Below, in pieces: positions 1 through 8,835 of a stretch of 60,198 bases of DNA. Both the position numbers and the translations under genes were made by a program. Numbering within the stretch: position 1 is the first letter of the stretch; each line of letters opens with the position of its first letter. The notes below the pieces were generated by a model, which saw nothing but the letters and a program-made list of their open reading frames with translations, did not search any database and was not told where the DNA came from. The stretch comes from Clostridia bacterium (lineage in GTDB: Bacteria > Bacillota > Clostridia > Christensenellales > CAG-314). The stretch is from the NCBI GenBank assembly GCA_028703495.1, contig JAQVMT010000011.1, positions 1-60,198 on the forward strand, given 5' to 3'.

Positions 1-2
1 AT

Positions 3-911
3 TTCGTGGAGTGGAAGCTTACCGAAACGTTAGAGGACGGAACCAGAGTGTATGATGCAGTTTGGATTCACTCGAACATTCTTTACACAATAACCTATGA
101 TTACTTGGGAGTTATTACGGAGCAGAACGCTTATTGGAATAATTCGGTGAAATGTGACGCTGATCTGTCAAACGACTATTACGATTTTGTCGAGTGGAGA
201 AGCTTCGATAACGACGAAGTGGTTGTATTCCCTTACGTTGTTACAAAAGACATTGAGCTTTATGCGGTGGTGGAGTACAACACAGTAAGGACTGCGGGAA
301 TTTTTATGCAGAAAATTGAAACACAATTCAATGAGAAGTTTAATGAGACCCCGATGTTTTTCTTTGACAAGGATGAGTATCAACAGGCATTGATCGATAT
401 GAATATGCATATCGAAGCGTTATATATGACCACAACGTTGCAAGAGGCACAAGACATTTTGGCGGAAGCCACAGACTGCATTAACAGCGTAAAATCATAT
501 GAAAACAAGCTTACCGATGCTTATGCTGCATTTATGCAAAATGAGTATTTCGAAGCTCAGTACAATGATATTTGCGACATCTATGCAATTGCTTTGAAGG
601 AGCTGCAAGAATACGCGGGCGGTTCACCGTATCCTCAATTCATTCTCGATAACGCAATCGAGGCAATGGATAACGTTTATACAAAAGAAGAAGACATTGA
701 AAACGCAAAGGGTGCAAAGGTTACCGCAATTCGTGCCCTAAATGCCTATGTCGATGCGTTAGATATGGACAACTTCACGGAAAACGAATGGGCTGCTATC
801 GAAGCCGCACTCAATAACGGAATAGAGGCAGTCAACAACGCTCAAGGCACAAAGGAAGTCGGTATTGCCTATGCAAACGCAATATCGGTATTAAAGGACT
901 TGGCAGAGTAA
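3..911 (+). CDS. Surface protein C-terminal part (InlB-type repeat plus helical region), cut by window edge
   Basis: The reading frame is open from the left edge, so the true start lies outside the window; an in-frame GTG at 6 is probably internal. The visible part has about 35 residues ending in DIELYAVVEY, the typical end of a Listeria/Bacteroides (InlB B-type) repeat, followed by about 200 residues rich in Ala, Glu, Asn and Tyr that read as amphipathic helices similar to FIVAR-type spacers. No transmembrane anchor or sorting motif is seen at the C-terminus. A strong terminator follows at 990. I infer a secreted or cell-surface protein with adhesive or sugar-binding architecture; the N-terminal functional domain is not visible. 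Confidence 0.7.
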   Translation, partial: FVEWKLTETLEDGTRVYDAVWIHSNILYTITYDYLGVITEQNAYWNNSVKCDADLSNDYYDFVEWRSFDNDEVVVFPYVVTKDIELYAVVEYNTVRTAGIFMQKIETQFNEKFNETPMFFFDKDEYQQALIDMNMHIEALYMTTTLQEAQDILAEATDCINSVKSYENKLTDAYAAFMQNEYFEAQYNDICDIYAIALKELQEYAGGSPYPQFILDNAIEAMDNVYTKEEDIENAKGAKVTAIRALNAYVDALDMDNFTENEWAAIEAALNNGIEAVNNAQGTKEVGIAYANAISVLKDLAE

Positions 912-989
912 GCCGTTAGCACGTTAGGGCTATAGCTATATTCAAAAAAAGTAAAAGGTACTGTTGCTTGCGCAATGGTCCCGATAAAA

Positions 990-1026
990 GGCGTTCGGCT
1001 GTGAATCAACCGAACGCCGCTTTTTG
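990..1026 (+). terminator. Intrinsic terminator after the partial surface protein
   Basis: GGCGTTCGG (990-998) pairs perfectly with CCGAACGCC (1010-1018) around an 11-nt loop and is followed by a T run at 1021-1025. It ends the transcript of the upstream surface protein gene. Confidence 0.8.
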
Positions 1027-1141
1027 TTAATGCAAAGTGTTTTTGTCTAACGAATACACTTATATAAAATCCACCTATCAACAGCATGCAAATGTGAGTA
1101 TTATCCTCGGTAATTACGTATAGAAGGAATAAGCTTAAGCA

Positions 1142-1287
1142 CAACCGATGTAAGCAATTTCCAAATATACATAAAATGCGGGCTAATGGATTCGGGAATA
1201 GATTTCGTTAATCGGATGTACAAGGGGCAACCGATGTTATGCTATTACAAAATATTTTCAAAATGCGGGCTAATGGATTCGGGAATA
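1142..1287. repeat. Direct duplication of the 3' end of the DUF4363 gene
   Basis: A 27-bp block at 1174-1200 is repeated exactly at 1261-1287, 87 bp away. The similarity extends further left as a weaker match (CAACCGATGT at 1142 and again at 1228). The right-hand copy is the coding end of the minus-strand DUF4363 gene; the left-hand copy lies just downstream of its stop and still reads IPESISPHF before diverging. It is one of several gene-end duplications in the window. Confidence 0.85.
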
Positions 1288-1622
1288 TAATCTGCAAGGA
1301 AAATTAGCACACTTAACTGAGTCTTGGCTCCTTGATAGTCCTTTCCGTGAATATAAGCCTTACACTCCTCCACTCTCATATTGAATTCGGTTGTATCGTT
1401 ATGGTTAATGAAAAGCTCGGATCTTTCCTTCAATTTCGCCCAATATTCTAAGATGGGACGAAAATCCTCGTCGGTAACAGCTTCTGCCTCTGTCAGCATA
1501 TCTATTTTCATCAAGTCATCTTTTAATTTTTCATAGCTGTTCCTAATAAAAACAACTTCAATTGTACCTATAGCCACCACAAGGACGAGGGTGATTATTG
1601 CAAGAACTATTGATCTAATCAT
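1245..1622 (-). CDS. DUF4363 family small membrane-anchored protein
   Basis: A 125-residue protein with one N-terminal membrane segment (about residues 4-26, rich in Ile, Leu and Val) and an extracytoplasmic helical domain rich in Glu and Lys. Size, topology and its position directly after a DUF421 gene match the DUF4363 family, whose function is not known to me. The start at 1622 has GGAGG seven bases upstream. It is the second gene of a two-gene minus-strand unit, 88 bases after the DUF421 stop. Its 3' end is duplicated downstream. Family assignment is from pattern and context only. Confidence 0.7.
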   Translation of the reverse strand: MIRSIVLAIITLVLVVAIGTIEVVFIRNSYEKLKDDLMKIDMLTEAEAVTDEDFRPILEYWAKLKERSELFINHNDTTEFNMRVEECKAYIHGKDYQGAKTQLSVLIFLADYIPESISPHFENIL

Positions 1623-1710
1623 CGAAAAACCTCCATTAGAAGATACTAATCCGCTTCTACTTTTATTTAATCATCTGTATTATCTAGGAAAGTAAAGGAA
1701 CGAGGCTTGG

Positions 1711-2409
1711 TCATGAGCCTTCGTTCTGCTGTTCGAAAACCAATTTACGTTGAAAATCCTTAGTAAAAAACTCCTTATCCCTTTGCTGAAGGACTGCGTG
1801 ATTATTCTCGTTCAAAGTCAACAGAATGATGTCCTTCTGCTTTATATGCATTTTCTTTAGTTCCTCTGCAACGGCATCCTTATCGATTCTATTGGCGATA
1901 TCCTTTGCCCACTGTCCGTCGGTTATTACAGGAATCGGCAACAGCGATGCATCCTCCGTTTCCTTGTATTCCTCGTTGGGAATGACAGAAAGCTGTCCGT
2001 TGGTTTCCATAAGAGCGTAATTGACAGCCTCAAGGCTGAAATACCCCAAGGAACGCATTGTTTGCATAAGGTCGCAGGTTTGCATACTCATTTTGCGCAA
2101 GCAAGGGTAGTTTATTCCCTTTTTATCAATTACAAGCATCGGCTTTCCGGATATAGCCGTTTGAATTTTATTGCTTTGCGAGAGCAAGAGGGTAAGCTGG
2201 TGCATGAAGAACAAAGCCAAAGCCGCAACGATTCCGTAAGAAAGAGGAATAAATTTGTCGCTCAAGGGAACGCTTACTATGTCTGCGATTAGAAGCGTTA
2301 TCACAAGCTCGTATGGCTCCATTTCCCCTATTTGGCGCTTTCCCATAAGGCGAAAAAGCACCGACACGATAATAAAAATAATGATCGTCCTGATAAATAC
2401 CGTAAGCAT
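1711..2409 (-). CDS. DUF421 (YetF-like) membrane protein
   Basis: The 232-residue protein starts with a membrane segment (about residues 2-20), then the conserved block RLMGKRQIGEMEPYELVITL, two more membrane segments to about residue 75, and a cytoplasmic YetF/DUF421 domain with a K-P-M-L-V-I-D-K type strand followed by a helix ending in LMQTMRSLGYFSLEAVNYAL. These are hallmark features of the family, which is linked to sporulation and stress in Bacillus. The start at 2409 has GGGGGA six bases upstream; a start 14 codons earlier lacks a site. It is followed by DUF4363, a common pairing. Confidence 0.88.
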   Translation of the reverse strand: MLTVFIRTIIIFIIVSVLFRLMGKRQIGEMEPYELVITLLIADIVSVPLSDKFIPLSYGIVAALALFFMHQLTLLLSQSNKIQTAISGKPMLVIDKKGINYPCLRKMSMQTCDLMQTMRSLGYFSLEAVNYALMETNGQLSVIPNEEYKETEDASLLPIPVITDGQWAKDIANRIDKDAVAEELKKMHIKQKDIILLTLNENNHAVLQQRDKEFFTKDFQRKLVFEQQNEGS

Positions 2410-2566
2410 ATCGATCCCCCAAAGTGTTCTTGTCTTAGTTTTTGAATACAACGGCTTTTTATACCATATCTAAAGTGCGATTTTTATGTCCATGCTTAAC
2501 ATATATATACTCCGATATATCAATATAAGCCGTATTGAATAAATCCGAGGATTTTTTCACATACGT

Positions 2567-2595
2567 TTGCCATATGCGGACAAATATTGTAAAAT
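2567..2595 (+). promoter_or_regulatory. Sigma-A type promoter before the small ORF at 2613
   Basis: TTGCCA at 2567-2572 and TAAAAT at 2590-2595 are separated by 17 bases, a good housekeeping promoter match. Transcription would start about 10 bases before the ATG of the small ORF at 2613. Confidence 0.6.
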
Positions 2596-2612
2596 ACAAG
2601 AAGGCATAATCA

Positions 2613-2762
2613 ATGAATAATAGACGGTTTGATTCAAGCGCGACGAGAGAATGGCGAATTCATATCGACTTTCAGGAAGCCGACGAAAATGCTCCTTTAA
2701 GCTACAGAGTAATCGATATTTTACGCCACTATGGATTTATTGTCATAATCGCACCTACATAA
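2613..2762 (+). CDS. Small unrecognised protein of 49 residues
   Basis: An ATG-started frame of 49 codons ending in TAA at 2760-2762. The predicted product starts MNNRRFDSSATREWRIHIDF and ends with a hydrophobic stretch (GFIVIIAPT). It has a good promoter only 18 bases upstream but no clear ribosome binding site, so expression may be leaderless or weak. I do not recognise the protein. Its second half (from 2674) is part of an 88-bp segment repeated directly downstream, where the frame is broken. The repeat pattern, in which a gene's 3' end is copied, is the same as that after known genes in this window and mildly supports it being real. Confidence 0.4.
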   Translation: MNNRRFDSSATREWRIHIDFQEADENAPLSYRVIDILRHYGFIVIIAPT

Positions 2763-2895
2763 GGAAGCCGACAAAATAGTTCCTTAATGCCACATGGTAA
2801 TCGATATTTTGCGCCGCTATGGATTAATTGTTATAATCCCACCTAAAATAGTAGAGCAATCGATATTTTGCGCCGCTAGTATAAATAGAATAATT
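2674..2895. repeat. Tandem repeat, 88-bp period, derived from the small ORF
   Basis: Copy 1 at 2674-2761 and copy 2 at 2762-2849 share long matches such as AATCGATATTTT at 2711 and 2799; a third, shortened copy has the same block at 2858. The copies are diverged by roughly one base in five. Each full copy also carries a TATAAT-like hexamer near its end. The rest of the 2410-3112 spacer holds the promoter and small ORF and otherwise nothing I can name. Confidence 0.85.
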
Positions 2896-3112
2896 GTCCC
2901 AAAAAACAACAAAACAGGGAGTTTAAACGCACCGAGGCAGATCCAAAAGCGATAAACACAATTACTTTATTTCTTTTGTCCCAAAATTCGCAAAATCTGA
3001 CTCTAATATACAGAAAGTATTGCAGGAATTATGGCAAAAGGCATTGAAAATAATCGAGTGCAATAGCCATTCAAATTTGGCAAGGCTAAAGTATAAAACG
3101 GAGGAAAGGAAG

Positions 3113-5740
3113 ATGAAAAGATCAAGACTTGTTAATGCAGTGATATTGCTTATGCTTTTACTTGCGGTGTTTATATTTTGCGGTTGCGGTGACAATACCG
3201 ATGGTCCGAGCGATACTACTTTTACGGTTACGTTCGTTAATTGGAATGGTAATGTGCTTAAAATCGAGATCGTACCCAAAGGACGGTCCGCGACCGCACC
3301 CGAGAATTTTGAGGCTCCCTACGCCGAGGGGTATGTTTACAGCTTTTCGGGTTGGGATGTTAGCTTTTCCGATGTTCAAAGCAATCTCGTAGTTAAAGCA
3401 TTGTTTACAAAATCGATGATGCAGCTTACGCTTACGCTTACGGCGACCGAGGGCGGTACCGTGTCGGGCGGCGGAGTATACGAATACCTACAGACGGTAA
3501 CCATAACGGCGATACCGAGTGCAGGCTTTACATTCGACGGGTGGTATAACGAAAACTTATCGGTATCCGATGAGTTTGTGTATTCATTTGGTATGCCCAA
3601 CCACGATTATTCCCTTACCGCTGTATTTTCGCCGGAGGTCGCGGGTGATCCGTGGTCGGGAGTTATTGCGGGCGGTTTTGCCGCCGGAAGCGGTGCATTT
3701 AACGACCCGTATATTATCGAAACGGGCGGACAGCTGGCTTTGCTTTCGGAATACTGTTACCAAGGAAACGCCGAGTATTCGGACAAGCACTACAAGCTGG
3801 CTTACGACATTGACCTAAACGGCAAGGAGTGGACGCCTATAGGCACGTATCAAAATAAATTTCGCTGCGTTTTCGATGGCGATGGCTATGTTGTATCCAA
3901 TTTCAAATGCACAACCTACCGCAAGGAATTGCAATATATCGGGTTATTCGGCTTTGTCGAGGACTGCGCGATAAGCAATTTGGGTGTAACAGACTTCAAT
4001 ATAACACTGACCGCATTGGATGAAATTTTTGTCGGAGGCTTGTGTGCCGCAGGTATAAACAGCGCGATCAAAAACTGCTACGTAATCGGAAACATAAAAA
4101 TAAATGTGCGCAGCTTCTACTCGTATACGGGCGGACTTTGCGGCTTTACTAACGGTACTGTTGTTAGCGACTGTTATTCGGATACGACCGTCTATGTATA
4201 CGCCAATCAAGTCGTTTTGGGCGGAGTTGTCGGCAATGCCATAGGGGGAAAGCTACAAAATTGTATGTCTACGGGTAAAGTAACGGCGGAAAGCAACGAA
4301 ACATACATCGGCGCGGTGTGTGGGGCTTGCTCGGGAACGTTTTCCAATTGCTTCTACTTCGAAGCGGGCTGCGGCGGCTTGGGAGAGGCGGTAAGCAAGG
4401 AACAGCTTTCAACAAAGGGCTGGTACGTCGACACTCTAGGATTTGATGAGGCTATTTGGCTTTTTTTGGACGGCTATTATCCAAAGCTTCACAATACTGC
4501 GGAGGAGTGGCGAAAAATTGAGCTTGACGACAGCGAGGGGACGATATACAATCCTATAAAAATATCTACGGCGGAGGAACTCAAGGCGATGGATCCCACC
4601 AAAGCCTACGTTTTGCAAGCCGATATAGATCTCGACGGATATGAGTGGACGCCCGTAAAGAACTACTCCAAATTTGACGGAAACGGCTTTACGATATCTA
4701 ATTTCAGCATTTATGTTTACAATTACTATTACGTCGGTTTCTTCGGCTTAAATGTGGGAACGATAATGAATTTGAACCTTTCGGGCGTTACTATCGATTT
4801 GAATACCGATGGCTTCTTATATAATACGGACTGCGGCTTGCTCTGCGGCTATAACAGCGGAATCATAAGCAATTGCAACGTATCCGGAACTGTCGATATG
4901 GTGGGTAACAATTTGAATGTTACGGTGGGCGGACTATGCGGGTACAATCAAAAAACCATTACGAATTGTAGCGCAACTGTAGACGTGACTTTGAATACAG
5001 ACAAGCCTAAAGCGGGCGGACTTTGCGGTGGAAATATGGGTGCGATCAAATACTGCCGTGCAACGGGCAATATGACGGCAGAATGCAATTCCGAGTCGGG
5101 CGGCGGAAGTGTCGGCGGGCTTTGCGCATACGGAGAGGGCACTATCGATAACAGCTACGCAACCGGAAATGTAAGCGTTGATACGTATAATGGTCAAGCT
5201 TATGCTGGCGGATTGGTCGGCGATCTAAACGGAGTTGTCAACAACTGCTACGCCACGGGAGATGTCTATGCGAGAAGTGTCAAATACCGCGCGTATGCAG
5301 GCGGAATTTGCGGACATCTTCGTGATAATATATACCGCTGTTACGCAAGCGGCAACGTAAAAGCCATCGCAAACGATGTGTGCTATGCCGGCGGAATTTG
5401 CGGACGTGCCGCAACGGCTACGATTGCTTACTGTCTTGCGACAGGCAACGTCGAGGCGCGATCCAACGTAGATGCAGGCGCAGGCGGAATTGTTGCCTTC
5501 AAGGAGACGAGTGGCATCACCACCACATACAAATACGAAGGACAAAGTATCACCGCGATACTTGCAAGCGTTACGACACAGACTAATACAGACGGTAAAG
5601 CTTGCACCGTCGAGCGCATCGATTCCAAGGAGCTTTACACCGAAACTCTGAAGTGGAGTGAGGATATTTGGGATCTGTCCGACCTGGACTTCGCCAACGG
5701 CAAGCTGCCAAAATTTAGAAGCAGATCGTTATCTGTTTGA
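3113..5740 (+). CDS. Lipoprotein with InlB-type and GLUG repeats
   Basis: An 875-residue secreted lipoprotein. The start at 3113 has GGAGG upstream and is followed by MKR, a hydrophobic segment and a lipobox ending in FCGC (Cys about residue 24). Two InlB-type repeat units follow, one ending in SGWDVSFSDV with VVKALF (about 35-105) and a divergent one with GGTVSGGG and FDGWY (about 105-175). From about residue 190 the chain is a long array of GLUG-type units, with motifs such as GGLCGFTNGTVVSDCYS and GGICG repeated many times, likely forming a beta-solenoid. No enzyme motif is seen. It is probably a surface adhesin or matrix protein. The gene stands alone, with repeats on both sides. Confidence 0.85.
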   Translation: MKRSRLVNAVILLMLLLAVFIFCGCGDNTDGPSDTTFTVTFVNWNGNVLKIEIVPKGRSATAPENFEAPYAEGYVYSFSGWDVSFSDVQSNLVVKALFTKSMMQLTLTLTATEGGTVSGGGVYEYLQTVTITAIPSAGFTFDGWYNENLSVSDEFVYSFGMPNHDYSLTAVFSPEVAGDPWSGVIAGGFAAGSGAFNDPYIIETGGQLALLSEYCYQGNAEYSDKHYKLAYDIDLNGKEWTPIGTYQNKFRCVFDGDGYVVSNFKCTTYRKELQYIGLFGFVEDCAISNLGVTDFNITLTALDEIFVGGLCAAGINSAIKNCYVIGNIKINVRSFYSYTGGLCGFTNGTVVSDCYSDTTVYVYANQVVLGGVVGNAIGGKLQNCMSTGKVTAESNETYIGAVCGACSGTFSNCFYFEAGCGGLGEAVSKEQLSTKGWYVDTLGFDEAIWLFLDGYYPKLHNTAEEWRKIELDDSEGTIYNPIKISTAEELKAMDPTKAYVLQADIDLDGYEWTPVKNYSKFDGNGFTISNFSIYVYNYYYVGFFGLNVGTIMNLNLSGVTIDLNTDGFLYNTDCGLLCGYNSGIISNCNVSGTVDMVGNNLNVTVGGLCGYNQKTITNCSATVDVTLNTDKPKAGGLCGGNMGAIKYCRATGNMTAECNSESGGGSVGGLCAYGEGTIDNSYATGNVSVDTYNGQAYAGGLVGDLNGVVNNCYATGDVYARSVKYRAYAGGICGHLRDNIYRCYASGNVKAIANDVCYAGGICGRAATATIAYCLATGNVEARSNVDAGAGGIVAFKETSGITTTYKYEGQSITAILASVTTQTNTDGKACTVERIDSKELYTETLKWSEDIWDLSDLDFANGKLPKFRSRSLSV

Positions 5741-5756
5741 TTTATTGAGCGAATGT

Positions 5757-5926
5757 GATACGGGCGAACACGCGTGTTCGCCCCTACCTACAATAGAATG
5801 TTTTTAGAAATATGTCATCGTACAAATGGAATTCGGTCGAACGGGTTTGCCCAAAAACAAAAGTGTTTTGGTAATTTGCAATTTTTTGTACGGATTCAAT
5901 ACGGGCGAACACGCGTGTTCGCCCCA
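5757..5926. repeat. Pair of palindromic dispersed repeats (GGGCGAAC family)
   Basis: A perfect 22-bp palindrome, GGGCGAACAC joined through GC to its reverse complement, occurs at about 5762-5783 and again at about 5903-5924. Both copies are preceded by TACG. Related forms occur at 8581, 18819, 30923 and in part at 8457 and 8520, always between genes. These resemble the short palindromic intergenic repeats (GTAGGGGCGAAC...) common in gut Clostridia. The rest of 5741-6275 holds the 85-bp tandem repeat and no gene. Confidence 0.75.
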
Positions 5927-6010
5927 ACAATATATATGTATTTGAATTGATGTTTTCACATACGATAATTATTTGTACTTCAGAACGAAATCCGACTTTG
6001 CTGCCTGAAA

Positions 6011-6240
6011 GCTTAGCTTTGCTGTATAAAACTTAGCTTCGTTGCTAGTAAAACTTAGCATTATTGTCGGAAAGCATTGGGAAGATGTTGCAAAAGCCTA
6101 GCTTTGCTGTATAAAGCTTAGCTTCGTTGCTAGTAAAACTTAGCATTATTGTCGGAAAGCATTGGGAAGATGTTGCAAAAGCCTAGCTTTGCTGTATAAA
6201 GCTTAGCTTTACTGCTTTGAAAACTATGCTATTGTTGTCT
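6011..6240. repeat. Tandem repeat with 85-bp period
   Basis: Units start at 6011, 6096 and 6181. The first two are nearly identical over 85 bp; the third is partial and diverges after about 35 bp. Inside each unit a shorter motif (AAGCTTAGCTTTGCTG and variants) recurs two or three times, so the unit itself grew from a smaller repeat. No reading frame is kept, so this is not coding. Confidence 0.9.
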
Positions 6241-6275
6241 TTGCTGTTGCGGTCGGCTATTTAGGATAAAAACAG

Positions 6276-6304
6276 TTGTTAAATCCTTGTAATTGTGGTA
6301 TACT
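6276..6304 (+). promoter_or_regulatory. Promoter of the NifU-like/GGGtGRT pair
   Basis: TTGTTA at 6276-6281 and TATACT at 6299-6304, spaced by 17 bases. It would give a leader of about 360 nt before the gene at 6671. That leader contains a 30-codon ATG frame (6463-6555) preceded by GAGAGGA; I cannot tell whether it is translated. Confidence 0.6.
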
Positions 6305-6670
6305 TAAAATCACGGAGGTTTGTTTTCCGAATAAGCCTTAGCGCTGTCTTTCGATATTGCCGTGCATTTTATTTACTTCGACTTTTTAAGCTATCGACAC
6401 AAATGAAGCGCACGCGCAGATTTTGCTAAACGTGTTAAAATAGAAAGGTAAACGAGAGGACTATGCTAAACGCATATAAGCAGAAACAGCGCACGCCGTG
6501 TATTTGTTTGTTCGGGCAAGCGAAGGCGAATATATTGCCGAGGAAGATTGTCTGATAAAGCATAAGCGGGCAAATATGCAAAAACAACGGAAAACATTCA
6601 TAAATTTCGTATAAACAGATAAAAATGCAGTAATCGGGTGAATAAACAAATCCCCGACAAAGGAGGAAAT

Positions 6671-7366
6671 ATGCCGACATATACAAACGAAGTGGAAAAA
6701 ATGGTTTGCGTCAAAAAGGGATGCAATCATGGTCCCGCGCCTATACCCGAGGAAGGAAAGTGGGTTAAGCCTTGTCAAATATCCGATATCAGCGGATTGA
6801 CGCACGGCGTAGGCGGATGCGCTCCGCAACAGGGAGCTTGCAAGCTGACGTTGAACGTCAAAAACGGAGTTATTCAGGAAGCCTTGATTGAAACATTGGG
6901 CTGTTCGGGAATGACTCAATCCGCGGCTATGGCGGGTGAAATATTGGTTGGAAAGACATTATTGGAGGCTCTCAACACAGACCTTGTATGCGATGCTATC
7001 AACGTGGCTATGAGAGAGCTGTTTTTGCAGATCGTATACGGAAGAACGCAATCGGCGTTTTCGGACGAAGGTTTGCCGGTCGGAGCAGGACTTGAGGATT
7101 TAGGCAAAGGCTTGCGCTCGCAGGTAGGCACGATATATTCTACGGAATTAAAGGGCGTGCGCTATTTGGAAACGGCAGAGGGCTTTATTACGAAAATGGC
7201 GTTGGATGAGGACGGAGAGGTTATCGGATATGAGAACGTCAGCTTGGGCAAAATGATGGACTTCATTCGCAAGGGCGATTCGCCCGAGGAAGCTTTGAAG
7301 AAGGCGACCGGTCATTACGGCAGGTATGACGAGGCGGCGAAGATTATCAATCCGCGCCACGAATAG
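6671..7366 (+). CDS. NifU-like iron-sulfur cluster assembly scaffold protein
   Basis: A 231-residue cytoplasmic protein. It has Cys-containing segments typical of the NifU/IscU-like scaffold fold: GVGGCAPQQGACKL (about residue 46-60), ETLGCSGMTQSA (about 75-88) and an N-terminal KKGCNHGP. The family found next to GGGtGRT proteins is annotated as an iron-sulfur scaffold; the target is unknown. The start at 6671 has AGGAGG four bases upstream and replaces a start 11 codons earlier that lacks one. The GGGtGRT gene follows 9 bases later with its own AGGAGG, so the two form an operon. Confidence 0.75.
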   Translation: MPTYTNEVEKMVCVKKGCNHGPAPIPEEGKWVKPCQISDISGLTHGVGGCAPQQGACKLTLNVKNGVIQEALIETLGCSGMTQSAAMAGEILVGKTLLEALNTDLVCDAINVAMRELFLQIVYGRTQSAFSDEGLPVGAGLEDLGKGLRSQVGTIYSTELKGVRYLETAEGFITKMALDEDGEVIGYENVSLGKMMDFIRKGDSPEEALKKATGHYGRYDEAAKIINPRHE

Positions 7367-7375
7367 GAGGAAATT

Positions 7376-8371
7376 ATGGTAACATTCGAAGGATATGAAA
7401 GACGTATCGATAAATTAAACAAAGAAATGGCGAAATACGGTATTTCCTCGCTTGAGGATGCGCGTAAAATCTGCACCGACAAGGGCATCGACGTCGAGGC
7501 AATCGTAAAGGGAATACAGCCTATCGCGTTTGAAAATGCCGTTTGGGCATATACCTTGGGTTGTGCGATCGCTATTGTCAACAACGCGCAGACATCCGGC
7601 GAAGCGGCAAGCAACATCGGCTTGGGGCTTCAGGCTTTTTGCGTGCCCGGTTCAGTCGCCGACCAACGTAAGGTTGGTCTTGGTCACGGCAATCTCGCGG
7701 CTATGCTTTTGTCCGAGGAAACCAAGTGCTTTGCGTTCCTTGCCGGACACGAATCCTTTGCCGCCGCCGAGGGCGCAATAGGTATCGCGAAAACCGCCAA
7801 TAAGGTGAGAACGACTCCGCTTAAGGTAATTCTTAACGGTTTGGGTAAGGATGCCGCCTATATCATCAGCCGCATTAACGGCTTTACCTATGTTCAAACA
7901 AAATACGACTACTACACGGGCGAGCTTGAGATCGTGCGCGAAGTACCTTTTTCCAAGGGCGAAAAGGCGAAGGTACGTTGCTACGGCGCGGACGACGTAA
8001 ACGAAGGTGTTGCGATAATGAGATACGAGCACGTTGACGTTTCCATTACGGGCAACTCCACAAACCCGACTAGATTCCAGCACCCCGTTGCCGGAACATA
8101 CAAGAAATGGACGGTGGAAAACAACGTCAAGTACTTCTCGGTCGCAAGCGGCGGTGGCACAGGCAGAACGCTCCACCCCGACAACGTCGCAGCAGGACCC
8201 GCTTCCTACGGAATGACCGACACGATGGGCAGAATGCACTCCGATGCGCAGTTTGCAGGCTCGTCCTCTGTCCCCGCCCACGTCGAAATGATGGGACTTA
8301 TCGGAATAGGCAACAACCCAATGGTCGGCGCGACAGTCGCATGCGCAGTCGCCGTGTACCAACATAAGTAA
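7376..8371 (+). CDS. GGGtGRT protein
   Basis: A 331-residue protein carrying the signature SGGGTGRTLHPDN at about residues 258-270 that names the GGGtGRT family. Other conserved blocks are GLGHGNLAAMLLSEETKCFAF, with a conserved Cys (about 103-122; residue numbers approximate), and a Gly-rich C-terminus (GLIGIGNNPMVGATV). Function is unknown; the constant pairing with an NifU-like scaffold gene, seen here with a 9-base gap, suggests a metal- or cluster-dependent role. No signal peptide or membrane segment. It is followed by a repeat-rich spacer without a clear terminator. Confidence 0.9.
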   Translation: MVTFEGYERRIDKLNKEMAKYGISSLEDARKICTDKGIDVEAIVKGIQPIAFENAVWAYTLGCAIAIVNNAQTSGEAASNIGLGLQAFCVPGSVADQRKVGLGHGNLAAMLLSEETKCFAFLAGHESFAAAEGAIGIAKTANKVRTTPLKVILNGLGKDAAYIISRINGFTYVQTKYDYYTGELEIVREVPFSKGEKAKVRCYGADDVNEGVAIMRYEHVDVSITGNSTNPTRFQHPVAGTYKKWTVENNVKYFSVASGGGTGRTLHPDNVAAGPASYGMTDTMGRMHSDAQFAGSSSVPAHVEMMGLIGIGNNPMVGATVACAVAVYQHK

Positions 8372-8405
8372 AGGTTATCAAGGACTATCCCGACAGCGAA
8401 GCCGA

Positions 8406-8606
8406 CAGCGGAGCTGTATTTTATAGGCTACGCCGTTTATTTGCAATTAGATATCGTAGGGGCGAACAGCGGAGCTGTATTTGACTGGCTACGCCGTTTA
8501 TTTGCCCTTATATTGAGGTAGGGGCGAACAGTGGAGCTGTATTTTACAGGCTGCGCCGTTTAATTACAATTAGATATCGTAGGGGCGAACCCATGTGTTC
8601 GCCCGT
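8406..8606. repeat. Tandem repeat with 62-bp period ending in a GGGCGAAC palindrome
   Basis: Three units begin at 8406, 8468 and 8530 (AGCGGAGCTGTATTT in each, with small changes) and each ends in TAGG or TAGGGGCGAAC. The third unit runs into a full palindromic repeat (GGGCGAAC / GTTCGCCC, about 8583-8605). The tandem array therefore seems to have grown from a segment next to, or including half of, the palindrome. Confidence 0.9.
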
Positions 8607-8635
8607 GTTTCAATAATTAAGACTTCATAATTTAC

Positions 8636-8835
8636 CCCTTGCCTTCCTCCGACGAAAGTTTTCTCGTCAGATGGAGCCGAGGGGTAAGCTCTTATAAAAG
8701 GGCAATTGCCCCGACGAAGGTGTCTGTGTCCCGACGGGGAGTACCATACCCCCTACATAAAGGGAAAATTCTACCGTCAGAGGGAGCCGATTGAGGCAAG
8801 CTCTAATCGAAAGGACGGCTTGCCATTATAAGGGC
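8636..8835. repeat. Two degenerate copies of an intergenic repeat
   Basis: Shared blocks such as CGTCAG-T/G-GGAGCCGA followed by a CAAGCTC/TAAGCTC element occur near 8668 and 8776, together with AAGGGCAATT near 8698 and 8829. GGGCAATTGCCC at 8700-8711 is palindromic. This resembles the degenerate hairpin elements often seen between genes in gut Clostridia. The remaining part of 8836-9160 is AT-rich and I see nothing in it. Confidence 0.5.

Noticed and set aside
6011-6240. Possible CRISPR array
   Set aside because: Repeats are directly tandem with no unique spacers and no cas genes are present; the same holds for the other arrays in the window.
7652-8365. A long minus-strand frame opposite the GGGtGRT gene
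   Set aside because: Shadow of a well-supported plus-strand gene; composition rich in His, Cys and Arg is typical of antisense frames here.
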